Assembly: GCA_035539135.1 (NCBI GenBank)
Contig: DATLJD010000014.1
Location: 1 to 64,000 of the forward strand
Direction of reading: 5' to 3'
Origin: JABFWF01 sp035539135
Lineage (GTDB): Bacteria; Pseudomonadota; Gammaproteobacteria; Xanthomonadales; Xanthomonadaceae
Length of the DNA: 64,000 nt
Below the pieces are notes generated by a model that had not been told where the DNA came from, did not search any database, and saw only the letters and a list, made by a program, of their open reading frames with translations. Position 1 is the stretch's first letter. Each line of letters starts with the position of its first letter. The translations under genes and the position numbers were made by a program. Shown piece by piece: positions 28,241 through 36,499 of the stretch.

Positions 28241-28333
28241 TGGCGGAGAGAGGGGGATTCGAACCCCCGAGGCGGGGTTTAGCCGCCTACACACTTTCCA
28301 GGCGTGCTCCTTCAACCACTCGGACACCTCTCC
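28241..28333 (-). tRNA. tRNA-Ser (anticodon GGA)
   Basis: 93-nt class II tRNA read on the minus strand. The acceptor GGAGAGG pairs with TCTCTCC (one G-U), followed by discriminator G and an encoded CCA (28243-28241). The D arm TCCGAGTGGTTGAAGGA, the anticodon stem-loop with CTGGAAAGT (anticodon GGA), a long variable arm and the T loop GGTTCGAATCC are all visible and closely resemble tRNA-Ser(GGA) of other gammaproteobacteria. It would read UCC and UCU codons. Confidence 0.97.
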
Positions 28334-28378
28334 GCTGGAACCCGGCGGGCGGCATCCGGCCACCCTGAGGGATCGCGA

Positions 28379-28407
28379 ATTCTAGCCGCGGGGCGGGGGC
28401 TGGACAA
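28379..28407 (-). promoter_or_regulatory. Sigma70-type promoter of tRNA-Ser
   Basis: On the minus strand TTGTCC (28407-28402), a 17-nt spacer and TAGAAT (28384-28379, 5 of 6). The predicted start is about 38 nt before the mature 5' end at 28333, a normal leader for RNase P removal. It faces away from dnaX. Confidence 0.65.
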
Positions 28408-28503
28408 GCGAAACCCGGCGTTCGGCGGCCATCGGGGAGTGGCGTGGCACACTAGCCGTCCGTTCCGTTGCAGCCGCCGCCGGCGGCCGGTCGCGCGCCG
28501 TCC

Positions 28504-30276
28504 ATGTCCTACCTCGTCCTCGCCCGCAAGTGGCGCCCCAAGCGTTTCGCCGAACTGGTCGGGCAGGAGCACGTGGTGCGCGCGCTCACCAACGCGCTGG
28601 AATCCGGCCGGGTCCACCACGCCTTCCTGTTCACCGGCACCCGCGGGGTCGGCAAGACCACCATCGCCCGCATCTTCGCCAAGTCCCTGAACTGCGAGCG
28701 CGGCACCTCCAGCGACCCCTGCGGCGAGTGCGAGACCTGCCTCGCGATCGACGCCGGCCGCTACATCGACCTGCTGGAGATCGACGCCGCCTCCAACACC
28801 GGCGTGGACAACGTCCGCGACCTGATCGAGAACGCGCAGTACATGCCCTCGCGCGGGCGCTACAAGGTGTACCTCATCGACGAGGTGCACATGCTGTCCA
28901 AGCCGGCGTTCAACGCGTTGCTGAAGACGCTCGAGGAGCCGCCGGAGCACGTCAAGTTCCTGTTCGCGACCACCGACCCGGAGAAGCTGCTGGTGACGGT
29001 GCTGTCGCGCTGCCTGCAGTTCAACCTGAAGCGGCTGGACGAGGAGCAGATCGTCGGCCAGATGACGCGCATCCTCGCCGCCGAGGGCATCGCCGCCGAT
29101 GCCGGCGCGGTGCGCCAGCTCGCGCGCGCCGCCGACGGCAGCCTGCGCGACGGCCTGTCGCTGCTCGACCAGGCGATCGCCTACACCGGGGCCGGCGCCA
29201 GCGGCGGCACGCTCGAGGACGCCGCGGTCGCGGCGATGCTGGGCACGGTCGACCGCACCCGCATCGGCGCGCTGCTGGACGCGCTGGCGAGCGGCGACGG
29301 CGCGCGCCTGCTCGCCGAGATCGGCACCCTCGCCGAGTTCTCGCCGGACTGGAGCGGTGCGCTCGACGCGCTCGCCGACGCCCTGCACCGCGTGCAGGTG
29401 CGCCAGCTGGTGCCGGACGCGGAGGTCGACGCGGGCACGCTCGACCTCGACGCGCTGGCCGCCGCGCTGCGGCCCGAGCTCGTGCAGCTCTGGTACCAGA
29501 TGGCGCTGAACGGGCGCCGCGACCTGCCGTTCGCGCCCAGCCCGCGCGCCGGCTTCGAGATGGCGCTGCTGCGGATGCTGGCGTTCCGGCCGCAGGCCGG
29601 GGACGGCGCGGCCGCTCCCGCCGCCGGCGGGGCGGGGCAGCGCGGCGCAGTGGAAGCGGCCCGGGCCGCGTTCGGCGATGCGACGGCCGCGCGCGGGCGG
29701 AACGCCCCCGCATCGCATGCATCGGCGCCGGATGCAGCCGTGCAGGCGTTCCCGGCGGAGGCCGTCGTCCCGGCGCAAGGGCTCCCGAACGCGACCATGC
29801 CGGCCCCCGCGCCGAGCGCGGACGCAGCCCACGTCCGCGAGCGGCCTGTGCCGCCCGCGCCGGCACCCGCCCCCGCACCGCCGGTCGCCCTCGACGCCGA
29901 CGGCTGGCTCGACCTGCTCGCCAACATCCGGCTCGGCGGCCCGGCGCGCGAGCTCGCCATGCACGCCGGCTTCGTCGCCTGGGACGGGAGCGTGCTGCGC
30001 CTGTCGCTGACGCCCGCCGACGAACACCTGCAGTCGCCCGCGCTGGTAAGGACGCTGGCCGACGCGCTGGCGCCGGCGCTCGGCGTGGCGCCGCAGCTGC
30101 GCTTCGAGAAGGCCGCGCCGGCCGGCGAGACCCTGCACCAGCGCAGCGCCCGCGAACGCGACGCGCGCCAGGCCGGGGCCGAGGCCGCGTTCCTCGCCGA
30201 TCCCGGCATCCAGCAGCTCATGACCCGGCACGGCGCGACGCTCGTGCCCGATTCGATCAAACCCCTCGACGGATGA
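28504..30276 (+). CDS. dnaX: DNA polymerase III subunit gamma/tau
   Basis: Clamp-loader ATPase of 590 aa. The start MSYLVLARKWRPKRF is the usual DnaX N-terminus. Walker A GTRGVGKTT (about 44-52), a four-Cys zinc site (CGECETC and the preceding NCERG), Walker B LIDEVH (about 125), and the AAA lid follow. After about residue 370 comes a Pro/Ala-rich linker, then a C-terminal tau-like domain (about 470-590) that would bind the polymerase alpha subunit. I did not find an obvious A-rich slippery site for a programmed gamma product. ybaB follows after 7 nt and recR after that. Confidence 0.96.
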   Translation: MSYLVLARKWRPKRFAELVGQEHVVRALTNALESGRVHHAFLFTGTRGVGKTTIARIFAKSLNCERGTSSDPCGECETCLAIDAGRYIDLLEIDAASNTGVDNVRDLIENAQYMPSRGRYKVYLIDEVHMLSKPAFNALLKTLEEPPEHVKFLFATTDPEKLLVTVLSRCLQFNLKRLDEEQIVGQMTRILAAEGIAADAGAVRQLARAADGSLRDGLSLLDQAIAYTGAGASGGTLEDAAVAAMLGTVDRTRIGALLDALASGDGARLLAEIGTLAEFSPDWSGALDALADALHRVQVRQLVPDAEVDAGTLDLDALAAALRPELVQLWYQMALNGRRDLPFAPSPRAGFEMALLRMLAFRPQAGDGAAAPAAGGAGQRGAVEAARAAFGDATAARGRNAPASHASAPDAAVQAFPAEAVVPAQGLPNATMPAPAPSADAAHVRERPVPPAPAPAPAPPVALDADGWLDLLANIRLGGPARELAMHAGFVAWDGSVLRLSLTPADEHLQSPALVRTLADALAPALGVAPQLRFEKAAPAGETLHQRSARERDARQAGAEAAFLADPGIQQLMTRHGATLVPDSIKPLDG

Positions 30277-30283
30277 CAGCAAG

Positions 30284-30604
30284 ATGCGTGGAAACATCGC
30301 CCAACTGATGCAGCAGGCGCAGCGCATGCAGGAGAACATGCAGCGCGCGCAGGAAGAGCTGGCCAGGCTCGAAGTCACCGGCAACGCCGGCGCCGGCATG
30401 GTCAGCGTGACCATCACCGGGCGCATGGAGTGCCGCAAGGTGCGGATCGATCCGAGCGTGCTGTCCGATCCGGAGATGGCCGAGGACTTGGTCGCCGCGG
30501 CGTTCAACGACGCGGTGAACAAGGCCAACGCCCTGTCGCAGGAAAAGATGGGCGCGCTGACGGCGGGCATGCCGATGCCGCCGGGCATGAAGTTTCCCTT
30601 CTGA
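30284..30604 (+). CDS. YbaB/EbfC family nucleoid-associated protein
   Basis: Small DNA-binding protein of 106 aa, located between dnaX and recR as in most gammaproteobacteria. A helical N-terminus rich in Gln and Met (IAQLMQQAQRMQENMQRAQ) is followed by the beta segment VTGNAGAGMVSVTITGRMECR and DPEMAEDLVAAAFNDA. The Met-rich end PGMPMPPGMKFPF pattern is typical. Its dimers bind DNA with low specificity. Confidence 0.93.
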   Translation: MRGNIAQLMQQAQRMQENMQRAQEELARLEVTGNAGAGMVSVTITGRMECRKVRIDPSVLSDPEMAEDLVAAAFNDAVNKANALSQEKMGALTAGMPMPPGMKFPF

Positions 30605-30647
30605 TGCGGGCGACTTGGCGTCTTGCCGACACGCGCGCGGCCGGTGA

Positions 30648-31241
30648 ATGAGCCAGCTCCTCGAACAACTCATCGAAGCCCTGCGCGTGCTGCCGGGCGT
30701 CGGCCGCAAGTCGGCGCAGCGCATGGCCTACCACGTGCTCGAGCGCGAGCGCGCCGGCGGCCAGCGCCTGGCCGAGGCGCTGGCGCAGGCGGTGGAGCGG
30801 ATCGGCCACTGCGCGCGCTGCCGCGACTTCAGCGAGACCGAGGTGTGCGCGACCTGCGCCAGCGCCAGCCGCGACGCGCAGCAGCTGTGCGCGGTGGAGA
30901 CGCCGGCGGACCGGCTGGCGATCGAGCAGGCGACCGGCTACCGCGGCCTGTACTTCGTGCTGCAGGGACGGCTGAGCCCGCTCGACGGCATCGGTCCGCG
31001 CGAGCTCGGCCTCGACCGCCTCGGCGAGCGCCTCGCCGAGGGCGAGGTACGCGAGCTGATCATCGCCACCAACCCCACGGTCGAGGGCGAGGCCACCGCG
31101 CACTACCTCGCCCAGCTCGCGCGCCAGCACGGCGTGCGCCCCAGCCGCCTCGCCCACGGCGTGCCGCTGGGCGGCGAACTCGAATACGTGGACCGCGGCA
31201 CGCTGTCGCACGCGTTCGGCAGCCGCAGCGAGATGCCGTAA
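30648..31241 (+). CDS. recR: Recombination mediator protein RecR
   Basis: RecFOR-pathway protein of 197 aa that with RecO loads RecA onto SSB-coated DNA. Visible are the N-terminal helix-hairpin-helix (LPGVGRKSAQRMAYH), the zinc finger CARCRDFSETEVCATC (about 57-72), the Toprim domain with CAVETPADRLAIE and TNPTVEGEATA, and the C-terminal GGELEYVD...AFGSR. Its partner recO is also in this window at 61173. Confidence 0.96.
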   Translation: MSQLLEQLIEALRVLPGVGRKSAQRMAYHVLERERAGGQRLAEALAQAVERIGHCARCRDFSETEVCATCASASRDAQQLCAVETPADRLAIEQATGYRGLYFVLQGRLSPLDGIGPRELGLDRLGERLAEGEVRELIIATNPTVEGEATAHYLAQLARQHGVRPSRLAHGVPLGGELEYVDRGTLSHAFGSRSEMP

Positions 31242-31242
31242 G

Positions 31243-31397
31243 GGCAGGGGCTGGGGACTGGAAGCGGGGTAGCCCGCGCGTGGCGGGTCATCACGCCTGG
31301 CGCAGATCGGGTAAAAAGAAGCCGCGGCGTGCAAGTCCGGCGCGTCATGCTTCGGCATTCCCAGCCCCTGATCCCTAGCCCCCAGCCCCTTCCCCCA
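31243..31397. repeat. GGGGCTGGGGACT-type imperfect inverted repeat
   Basis: AGGGGCTGGGGACT at the left edge is answered by complementary CCCAGCCCCTGATCCCTAGCCCCCAGCCCC-type sequence at 31360-31389, split here into short related units. A similar GGGGCTAGGGGCT unit follows the pilZ stop near 50298. It fills the gap between recR and the HIT gene and probably is a low-complexity dispersed repeat. Confidence 0.45.
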
Positions 31398-31742
31398 ATG
31401 ACCATCTTCCACAAGATCATCGCCCGCGAGATCCCCGCCGACATCGTCTACGAGGACGAGCACCTGATCGCCTTCCGCGACATCGCGCCGCAGGCGCCGG
31501 TGCACGTGCTGTTCGTGCCGAAGACGGACATCGCGACGCTCAACGACGTGCAGCCGTCGCAGGCCGACATCGTCGGCCGCCTGGCGATCGCCGCCGCGGA
31601 CTACGCCAAGCGCGAAGGCTTCGCCGAGGACGGCTACCGCATCGTCATGAACTGCAACGAGCACGGCGGGCAGACGGTGTTCCAGATCCACCTGCACCTG
31701 CTCGCCGGCGCGCCTCTGGGACGGTTCGGCACGCCGCGATGA
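31398..31742 (+). CDS. HIT family nucleotide-binding protein
   Basis: Histidine-triad protein of 114 aa, HinT-like, expected to hydrolyse adenosine phosphoramidates. MTIFHKIIAREIPADIVYED is the family N-terminus, and GYRIVMNCNEHGGQTV precedes the active-site strand. The triad reads QIHLHLL, so the first His of HxHxH is Gln while the two later His remain. The start at 31398 is chosen because the upstream extension runs through a repeat. Confidence 0.92.
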   Translation: MTIFHKIIAREIPADIVYEDEHLIAFRDIAPQAPVHVLFVPKTDIATLNDVQPSQADIVGRLAIAAADYAKREGFAEDGYRIVMNCNEHGGQTVFQIHLHLLAGAPLGRFGTPR

Positions 31743-31804
31743 GGGCGTCGGTAGCCGGAAATCGGTAGCCGGTAGCGGTCACCGCGAAGCGCGAAAGTGG
31801 TGGC

Positions 31805-31914
31805 GCGTGCCGGGTGGGAGAGGTGGGCAGGACCGTATGCGGCATGGATGCCGCATCCGAGCCTCCATCGATGGATTCACGGCGTGTCCTGACCGCCTCT
31901 CCCGCCCGGCACGC
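31805..31914 (+). repeat. Dispersed long hairpin repeat, copy 4
   Basis: Same layout as copies 2 and 3 but with paired changes: the outer arm reads GCGTGCCGGG against CCCGGCACGC, and the inner stem reads TGCGGCA against TGCCGCA. It lies between the HIT gene and the convergent Slp lipoprotein gene; nothing else is seen in that 280-bp gap. Confidence 0.87.
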
Positions 31915-32022
31915 TTGCGGCCGCCTGGCTTCCATTCGCGCCCCGCTCCACGTTCCCGCACCCCGATGAACAAACGCCCGGTTTTGCGGCCGGGGATTCG
32001 CTCACGGTGTTGCGTCGACCGA

Positions 32023-32508
32023 TCACCACCAGCCCCACCACGGCCACGGCGCCGGCCGGGTGATCACGTCCACCCGCTCGCGCACCGGCCACAGGTAGAC
32101 CACGTCGGCCTCGACGTGCGGGAAGCGATAGTCGTAGCCGCCGACCTTGCGGACGTCGTAGCCGGTGATGCGGCCGGTGAAGGTGACCTCGCGGTTCTTC
32201 TCGAACAACGCCGGGTCATAGAAACCGGTGCGGCAGGCGATGAAGCGCCCGCCGACGTTGTCGGTACGCCAGTGCGGCCGGCCGTTCCCGTTCAATCCGG
32301 TCGAAAGCATCTCGAAGCAGGTCTGGTTCTCCCCCGGCTCCACCTGCACGATCCGGCCGCCCCAGCGCACCGTGGCACCGGTGCTGTCGTGGTCGGTGGC
32401 GTCGAGCGGGGTGATCGCGGCGTAGTCGCCCTGCAACGGCTGCGGGGCGGTCGCGCAGGCGGCGAGCAGGGCGGCGAACAGGCCCAGGCTGGCGAGTCGG
32501 ACGGTCAT
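32023..32508 (-). CDS. Slp/YeaY-family outer-membrane lipoprotein
   Basis: Lipoprotein of 161 aa. Signal MTVRLASLGLFAALLAAC ends in a lipobox (LAAC). The body has YAAITPLDATDHDSTGATVRWGGRIVQVEPGENQTCFEML-type features (read in parts), with GYDVRKVGGYDYRFPHVEAD typical of Slp proteins, which are starvation- or stress-linked outer-membrane lipoproteins. The Trp/Pro-rich end PWPWWGWW is unusual. Its start overlaps the transglutaminase stop as ATGA, so it is translationally coupled to that operon. Confidence 0.85.
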   Translation of the reverse strand: MTVRLASLGLFAALLAACATAPQPLQGDYAAITPLDATDHDSTGATVRWGGRIVQVEPGENQTCFEMLSTGLNGNGRPHWRTDNVGGRFIACRTGFYDPALFEKNREVTFTGRITGYDVRKVGGYDYRFPHVEADVVYLWPVRERVDVITRPAPWPWWGWW

Positions 32509-34466
32509 CGGGCGTCTCCTCGGGAAACGGGGCGGTGCCGGCGCAGCGCGCGGACCAGCTCGCGGTCCGCGTGCGGTTCCGTGGTGCCAGCGTAGCGCCA
32601 GGCATTGAAACGGTCGATGAGTTCCCGCAGCGCGGTTGCCTCGGCGGGTCGGGCAGCGGCGACGCGCGCGGCCCAGGCGGCGGCCGGTTCGTGTGGCGCG
32701 CGGGCGAGGCCGAGACGGGCGTAGCGCGCGCCGAGGCGATGCCAGGCGCGCAAGACCGGATCTCGCTCCCGTTCGGCGCGCGCGGTCAGCCACGCCATCC
32801 ACAGGATCGCCAGCGCGGCGGCGATCGCGAATGCCGACAGCAGCCGGCCGCCGCCGTCCAGCCCGAGCGGTTGCAGCAGGCGGCGCTGGCGCACGGCGTC
32901 GAAGCCGAGCACGAAGTCGTTCCAGCCGCGCAGCATCCAGTCGCCGAAGTCGCGCGCGCCGGCGATCGGCAGCCCGGCGAAGCCGCCGCCGGCCCCGGCG
33001 CGGTCGGCCAGCGTGTCGTAGATGCGCTCGGGCGCGACCGAGGCGGTCGGGTCCACCCGGACCCAGCCGCGGCCCGCCAGCCAGACCTCGTCCCACGCAT
33101 GCGCGTCCGAGCGGCGCACGATCCAGTAATCGCCGATCCCGTTGTGGTAGCCGCCCGCGTAGCCGGTCACCACCCGCGCCGGGATGCCGGCGGCGCGCAT
33201 CAGCACCGCGAACGCGGAGCTGAAGTGCTCGCAGTAGCCGGCCTTCTGTTCGAACAGGAATTCGTCGACCGCGTCGCGGCCGGGCAGGGGCGTCGTCAGG
33301 GTGTAGCCGAACTCGGCGCGGATCCAGGCCAGCGCGCGCGCCACGATCGCCGCGTCGTCGCCGCCGGCCTCGGCGCGCCACTGCCGCGCCAGCGCGACGG
33401 TGCGCGGGTTGTAGCCGGGAGGCAGCGCCAGCGCCATCGCGCGCAGGGTGGAATTCAGTTCCGGCTCGAAGGCTTGCGGCGGCGCCGACGACAGCTGCCA
33501 GCGCGTCACCGCGGCCAGCCGCTCGCGGGTGCGCAGGACGTGGTCGTGGCCGGATTGGCTGCCGTCGGGCGCCACCAGCGGCAGGTCGAGCGCGGGCAGC
33601 TGGCGGCGGTCGGTGGGTTCGACCTCCAGTTCGTAGCGCCAGCGGACCGCGCCCGGCCGCAGCGGCGCCGGCGGCAGGCCGCGCAGCCAGCCCGGCTGGC
33701 TCCAGGTGCGGCCGTCGAAGTTCCACAGCACCGGCCCGCGCCAGTACATCTGCTCGCGCGCGGGGGTCGCGCCGAAGAAACGCGCGCGCAGGGTGATGGT
33801 GTCGTCGCTGAGCAGGTCCAGCCATTGCCCCGGCGTCATGCGGTCGGACAGCCCGGGCCGGGCCACGGCCCGGTCGGGCACGCCCCACAGCGGACTGGCC
33901 AGGCGCGGGAACAGCCAGAACACCGCCATCGCCAGTGGCAGGCCGATCGCGACCAGCTTGCCGACCGCGACCAGGTGTCGCCACGGCGGCAGCGGATGGT
34001 GGATGTCGCCCGACTCCAGTTCGGCGAGCCGGATCAGCGCGGCCAGCGCCAGGCTCGCGCCGACCAGGCCCAGCGCCAGCGCCAGCGGGCCCTGGTCGAG
34101 CAGGAAGGTGGCGAAGGGCGCGAACAGGGCGAAGCCGAGCAGGCTGCGGGCGTCGCGCAGGCGCACGGTTTCCGCCGGTTTGATCGCCAGCATCGCGGCG
34201 AGCAGGCCGCAGGCGGTGTCGCGGCCGAAACCGAAGCCCGACTGCGCCAGCACCAGGCCGGCCAGCGCGAGCGCCAGCAGCAGCCGGATCGGCGCCGCCA
34301 GCGGCCGTCGCCAGGACGTCGTCGCTACCAGCAAGGCACACGCCCCGGCGGCCGCCGCCACCGTGCCGGCCAGCTGCAGCAGCAGCGGCAGCAGGCAGGC
34401 GCCAGCGGCGGCCAGGGTCCAGGCCCGGCTGCGCGGATCCAGCAGCGGATCGCGGACACCGGCCAT
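32505..34466 (-). CDS. TgpA-like membrane transglutaminase
   Basis: Membrane protein of 653 aa with about six N-terminal transmembrane helices (20-190), a large periplasmic transglutaminase-like domain, one more helix near 560, and a C-terminal cytoplasmic DUF4129-like stretch. The catalytic region has Cys412 in GYCEHFSSAFAVLMRAAGIP and His456 in DAHAWDEVW, followed by the Asp in VRVDPTA. The start at 34466 overlaps the DUF58 stop by one base (TGATG). In Pseudomonas the related TgpA is essential; the substrate is unknown. Confidence 0.92.
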   Translation of the reverse strand: MAGVRDPLLDPRSRAWTLAAAGACLLPLLLQLAGTVAAAAGACALLVATTSWRRPLAAPIRLLLALALAGLVLAQSGFGFGRDTACGLLAAMLAIKPAETVRLRDARSLLGFALFAPFATFLLDQGPLALALGLVGASLALAALIRLAELESGDIHHPLPPWRHLVAVGKLVAIGLPLAMAVFWLFPRLASPLWGVPDRAVARPGLSDRMTPGQWLDLLSDDTITLRARFFGATPAREQMYWRGPVLWNFDGRTWSQPGWLRGLPPAPLRPGAVRWRYELEVEPTDRRQLPALDLPLVAPDGSQSGHDHVLRTRERLAAVTRWQLSSAPPQAFEPELNSTLRAMALALPPGYNPRTVALARQWRAEAGGDDAAIVARALAWIRAEFGYTLTTPLPGRDAVDEFLFEQKAGYCEHFSSAFAVLMRAAGIPARVVTGYAGGYHNGIGDYWIVRRSDAHAWDEVWLAGRGWVRVDPTASVAPERIYDTLADRAGAGGGFAGLPIAGARDFGDWMLRGWNDFVLGFDAVRQRRLLQPLGLDGGGRLLSAFAIAAALAILWMAWLTARAERERDPVLRAWHRLGARYARLGLARAPHEPAAAWAARVAAARPAEATALRELIDRFNAWRYAGTTEPHADRELVRALRRHRPVSRGDAR

Positions 34467-35419
34467 CAGCGCGCCTCCGGCAACAGCGCCAGCGCGCGCA
34501 GGCAGGCGTGGCGGTGGGCGGCGCCCGACGCCGGCCCCAGCGGCGGCTGCGACGGCAGGCGCAGGGTGTAGCGGCGGCCCTCGCGCTCGGCCTCGTCGAC
34601 CCAGCGCGCGAGGCGGCGGATCCGCGCCTCGTAGGCGAGTTCGCGTACCGCGTTCCAGTCGAGCACGACGTCGGCGCCGCGCGGTTGTTCGTAGGCGCGC
34701 ACCAGCAGGGCGCCGTGGCGGGCGGACGCCTTCCAGGCGATCGCCCGGCGCGGGTCGCCGCGGCGGTAGGCGCGCAGGTGGTGCAGTTCCTCGCCGGCGG
34801 GATGCTGACGCATGCGCGCCTGCGCGCCTTGCCCCTGCGGCAGCGGCGGGCCGTGCGCCTCCGGCGCCGGATAGACCAGCAGCGGCGTGTCCGGCCACAC
34901 CCACGCCCAGGCGCGGGCGAGGCCGAGCGGGCGGGTGGTCGAGATGCGGATGCGGTCGAGGGCGAGCCAGCCGCGCCGGGTGGTCGGCACCTCCAGCACC
35001 GCCTGGCCGTGGCCATCGGCCAGCGACAGCGCGTCGCTGGCGCCGGCATGCTCCACCCGCAGGCCGCGCCGTTCCCGTCCGGGCGCCGCGCTGGCGTGCA
35101 CGCGCAGCGCCAGCGGGGTGCCGGCCGGCACCGGGTCGGCGCCGATCGCGCCGACCCGCAGGCCGGTCAGCTGCAGGTGCGCGGCGAGCAGGCTGGTGTT
35201 GGCCGCGCCGGCCAGCAGCAGGCACAGCAGCAGCGCCGGGTTGTTGTTGTAGTTCAGCGCGCCCAGGCCCATCGCCACCAGCAGCAGGCCGAAGAACAGG
35301 CCGAAGCGGGTCGGCAGCACGTAGACGCGGCGGCGGTCGAGCGTCACCGGCAGCGGCTCCGGGCCGCGCGGGCGGGCCCAGCGCTCGACGTGCCGGCGCA
35401 GCCGCTCGCGCCGCGCCAT
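34466..35419 (-). CDS. DUF58 domain-containing membrane protein
   Basis: Protein of 317 aa with two hydrophobic helices near residues 38-80 (LFFGLLLVAMGLG, LLLCLLLAGAA) and a soluble DUF58 region containing EELHHLRAYRRGDPRRAIAWKASARH-type sequence (the conserved YRPGD-like motif reads YRRGD). DUF58 proteins usually sit beside MoxR ATPases. The start is 1 nt after the MoxR stop and the stop overlaps the next start. Likely a partner of the ATPase and transglutaminase; biochemical role unknown. Confidence 0.9.
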   Translation of the reverse strand: MARRERLRRHVERWARPRGPEPLPVTLDRRRVYVLPTRFGLFFGLLLVAMGLGALNYNNNPALLLCLLLAGAANTSLLAAHLQLTGLRVGAIGADPVPAGTPLALRVHASAAPGRERRGLRVEHAGASDALSLADGHGQAVLEVPTTRRGWLALDRIRISTTRPLGLARAWAWVWPDTPLLVYPAPEAHGPPLPQGQGAQARMRQHPAGEELHHLRAYRRGDPRRAIAWKASARHGALLVRAYEQPRGADVVLDWNAVRELAYEARIRRLARWVDEAEREGRRYTLRLPSQPPLGPASGAAHRHACLRALALLPEAR

Positions 35420-35420
35420 C

Positions 35421-36368
35421 TCAGTCCACCGGCACGGCGTGCAGGATCGCCTTCGCCAGCGCGGCGGGATCGTGGCTGGCGTCGCTCTCCGGCACCAACC
35501 GGTGCGCGGCGACCGGCCCGAACAGCGCCTGCACGTCCTCCGGCAGCACATGCCCGCGGCCGAGCAGCAGCGCATACGCGCGCGCCGCGCGCAGCAGGGC
35601 GATGCCGGCACGTGGCGACAGCCCGACCCGCACGCCGGGCTGCTCGCGGCTGCGGGTCAGCAGCGCCTGCAGGTAATCGAGCAGGGCGTCGCTGGCGCGC
35701 ACGCCGGCGACCGCGTCGCGCAGCGCGATGACGTCGTCGGCGCCGAGCAGCGGCAGCGACTGCGCGATCAGGTCGCGGCGATCGGCGCCGGCCAGCAGGC
35801 TGCGCTCGGCCTGTTCGCCGGGATAGCCGAGGCTCAGCCGCAGCAGGAAACGGTCGAGCTGCGAATCGGGCAGCGGGTACGTGCCGGCGAGGTCGACCGG
35901 GTTCTGGGTCGCGATCACGAAGAACGGATTGGGCAGTGCGTGGGTGCTGCCGTCCACCGTGACCTGGTGCTCGGCCATCGCTTCCAGCAACGCGCTCTGC
36001 GTGCGCGGCGGCGCGCGGTTGATCTCGTCGGCGAGCAGGACGTGGGTGAACACCGGGCCGGGGTGGAAGTCGAAACGGCGCGCCTGCGCGTCGTAGACCG
36101 ACACGCCGACGATGTCCGAGGGCAGCAGGTCGGACGTGAACTGCACGCGCTGGAAGCCGAGGCCGAGGGTCGCGGCGAGCGCATGCGCGAGCGTGGTCTT
36201 GCCCAGCCCGGGCAGGTCCTCGATCAGCAGGTGGCCGTCGGACAGGATCGCGACGAATGCCAGGCGCACCTCCTGCGGCTTGCCCAGCACCAGCGTGTTG
36301 ACCTGGGCGACCGCGGCGGCGAGCGTCTCGCGCAGGCGGTCGGTTAGCATGGCGGGCGTTGCAGGCAT
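35421..36368 (-). CDS. MoxR-family AAA+ ATPase
   Basis: Chaperone-like ATPase of 315 aa. Walker A EDLPGLGKTTLAHALA (about 50-65), Walker B ADEINRAPPRTQSALLEAM, sensor 1 ATQNPVDLAGTYPLPDSQLDRF and the lid GLSPRAGIALLRAARAYALL are all typical of MoxR. The start MPATPAM at 36368 is used; ATG at 36350 is an alternative. It is first in a tightly coupled operon with DUF58, transglutaminase and Slp genes and probably remodels one of those partners. The operon lacks the von Willebrand-domain genes often found with MoxR. Confidence 0.93.
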   Translation of the reverse strand: MPATPAMLTDRLRETLAAAVAQVNTLVLGKPQEVRLAFVAILSDGHLLIEDLPGLGKTTLAHALAATLGLGFQRVQFTSDLLPSDIVGVSVYDAQARRFDFHPGPVFTHVLLADEINRAPPRTQSALLEAMAEHQVTVDGSTHALPNPFFVIATQNPVDLAGTYPLPDSQLDRFLLRLSLGYPGEQAERSLLAGADRRDLIAQSLPLLGADDVIALRDAVAGVRASDALLDYLQALLTRSREQPGVRVGLSPRAGIALLRAARAYALLLGRGHVLPEDVQALFGPVAAHRLVPESDASHDPAALAKAILHAVPVD

Positions 36369-36499
36369 GCGCACCTCGGAGTTGTAGCCGGTGCGCGGCG
36401 CGACCGGTCGCGGCAGGAGTGCCTGCCGCCGGCGCGCGCGGAGCGTTCGCCGCTTCGCCGCCTTGCATCGCAACTCCCGGGGCGAGTGTAACGAGGCGC

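Noticed and set aside
28032..28255. Prophage or island attachment sites at tRNA-Ser
   Set aside because: The direct repeats enclose only ~120 bp with no integrase or cargo, so I report the structure but not a mobile element.
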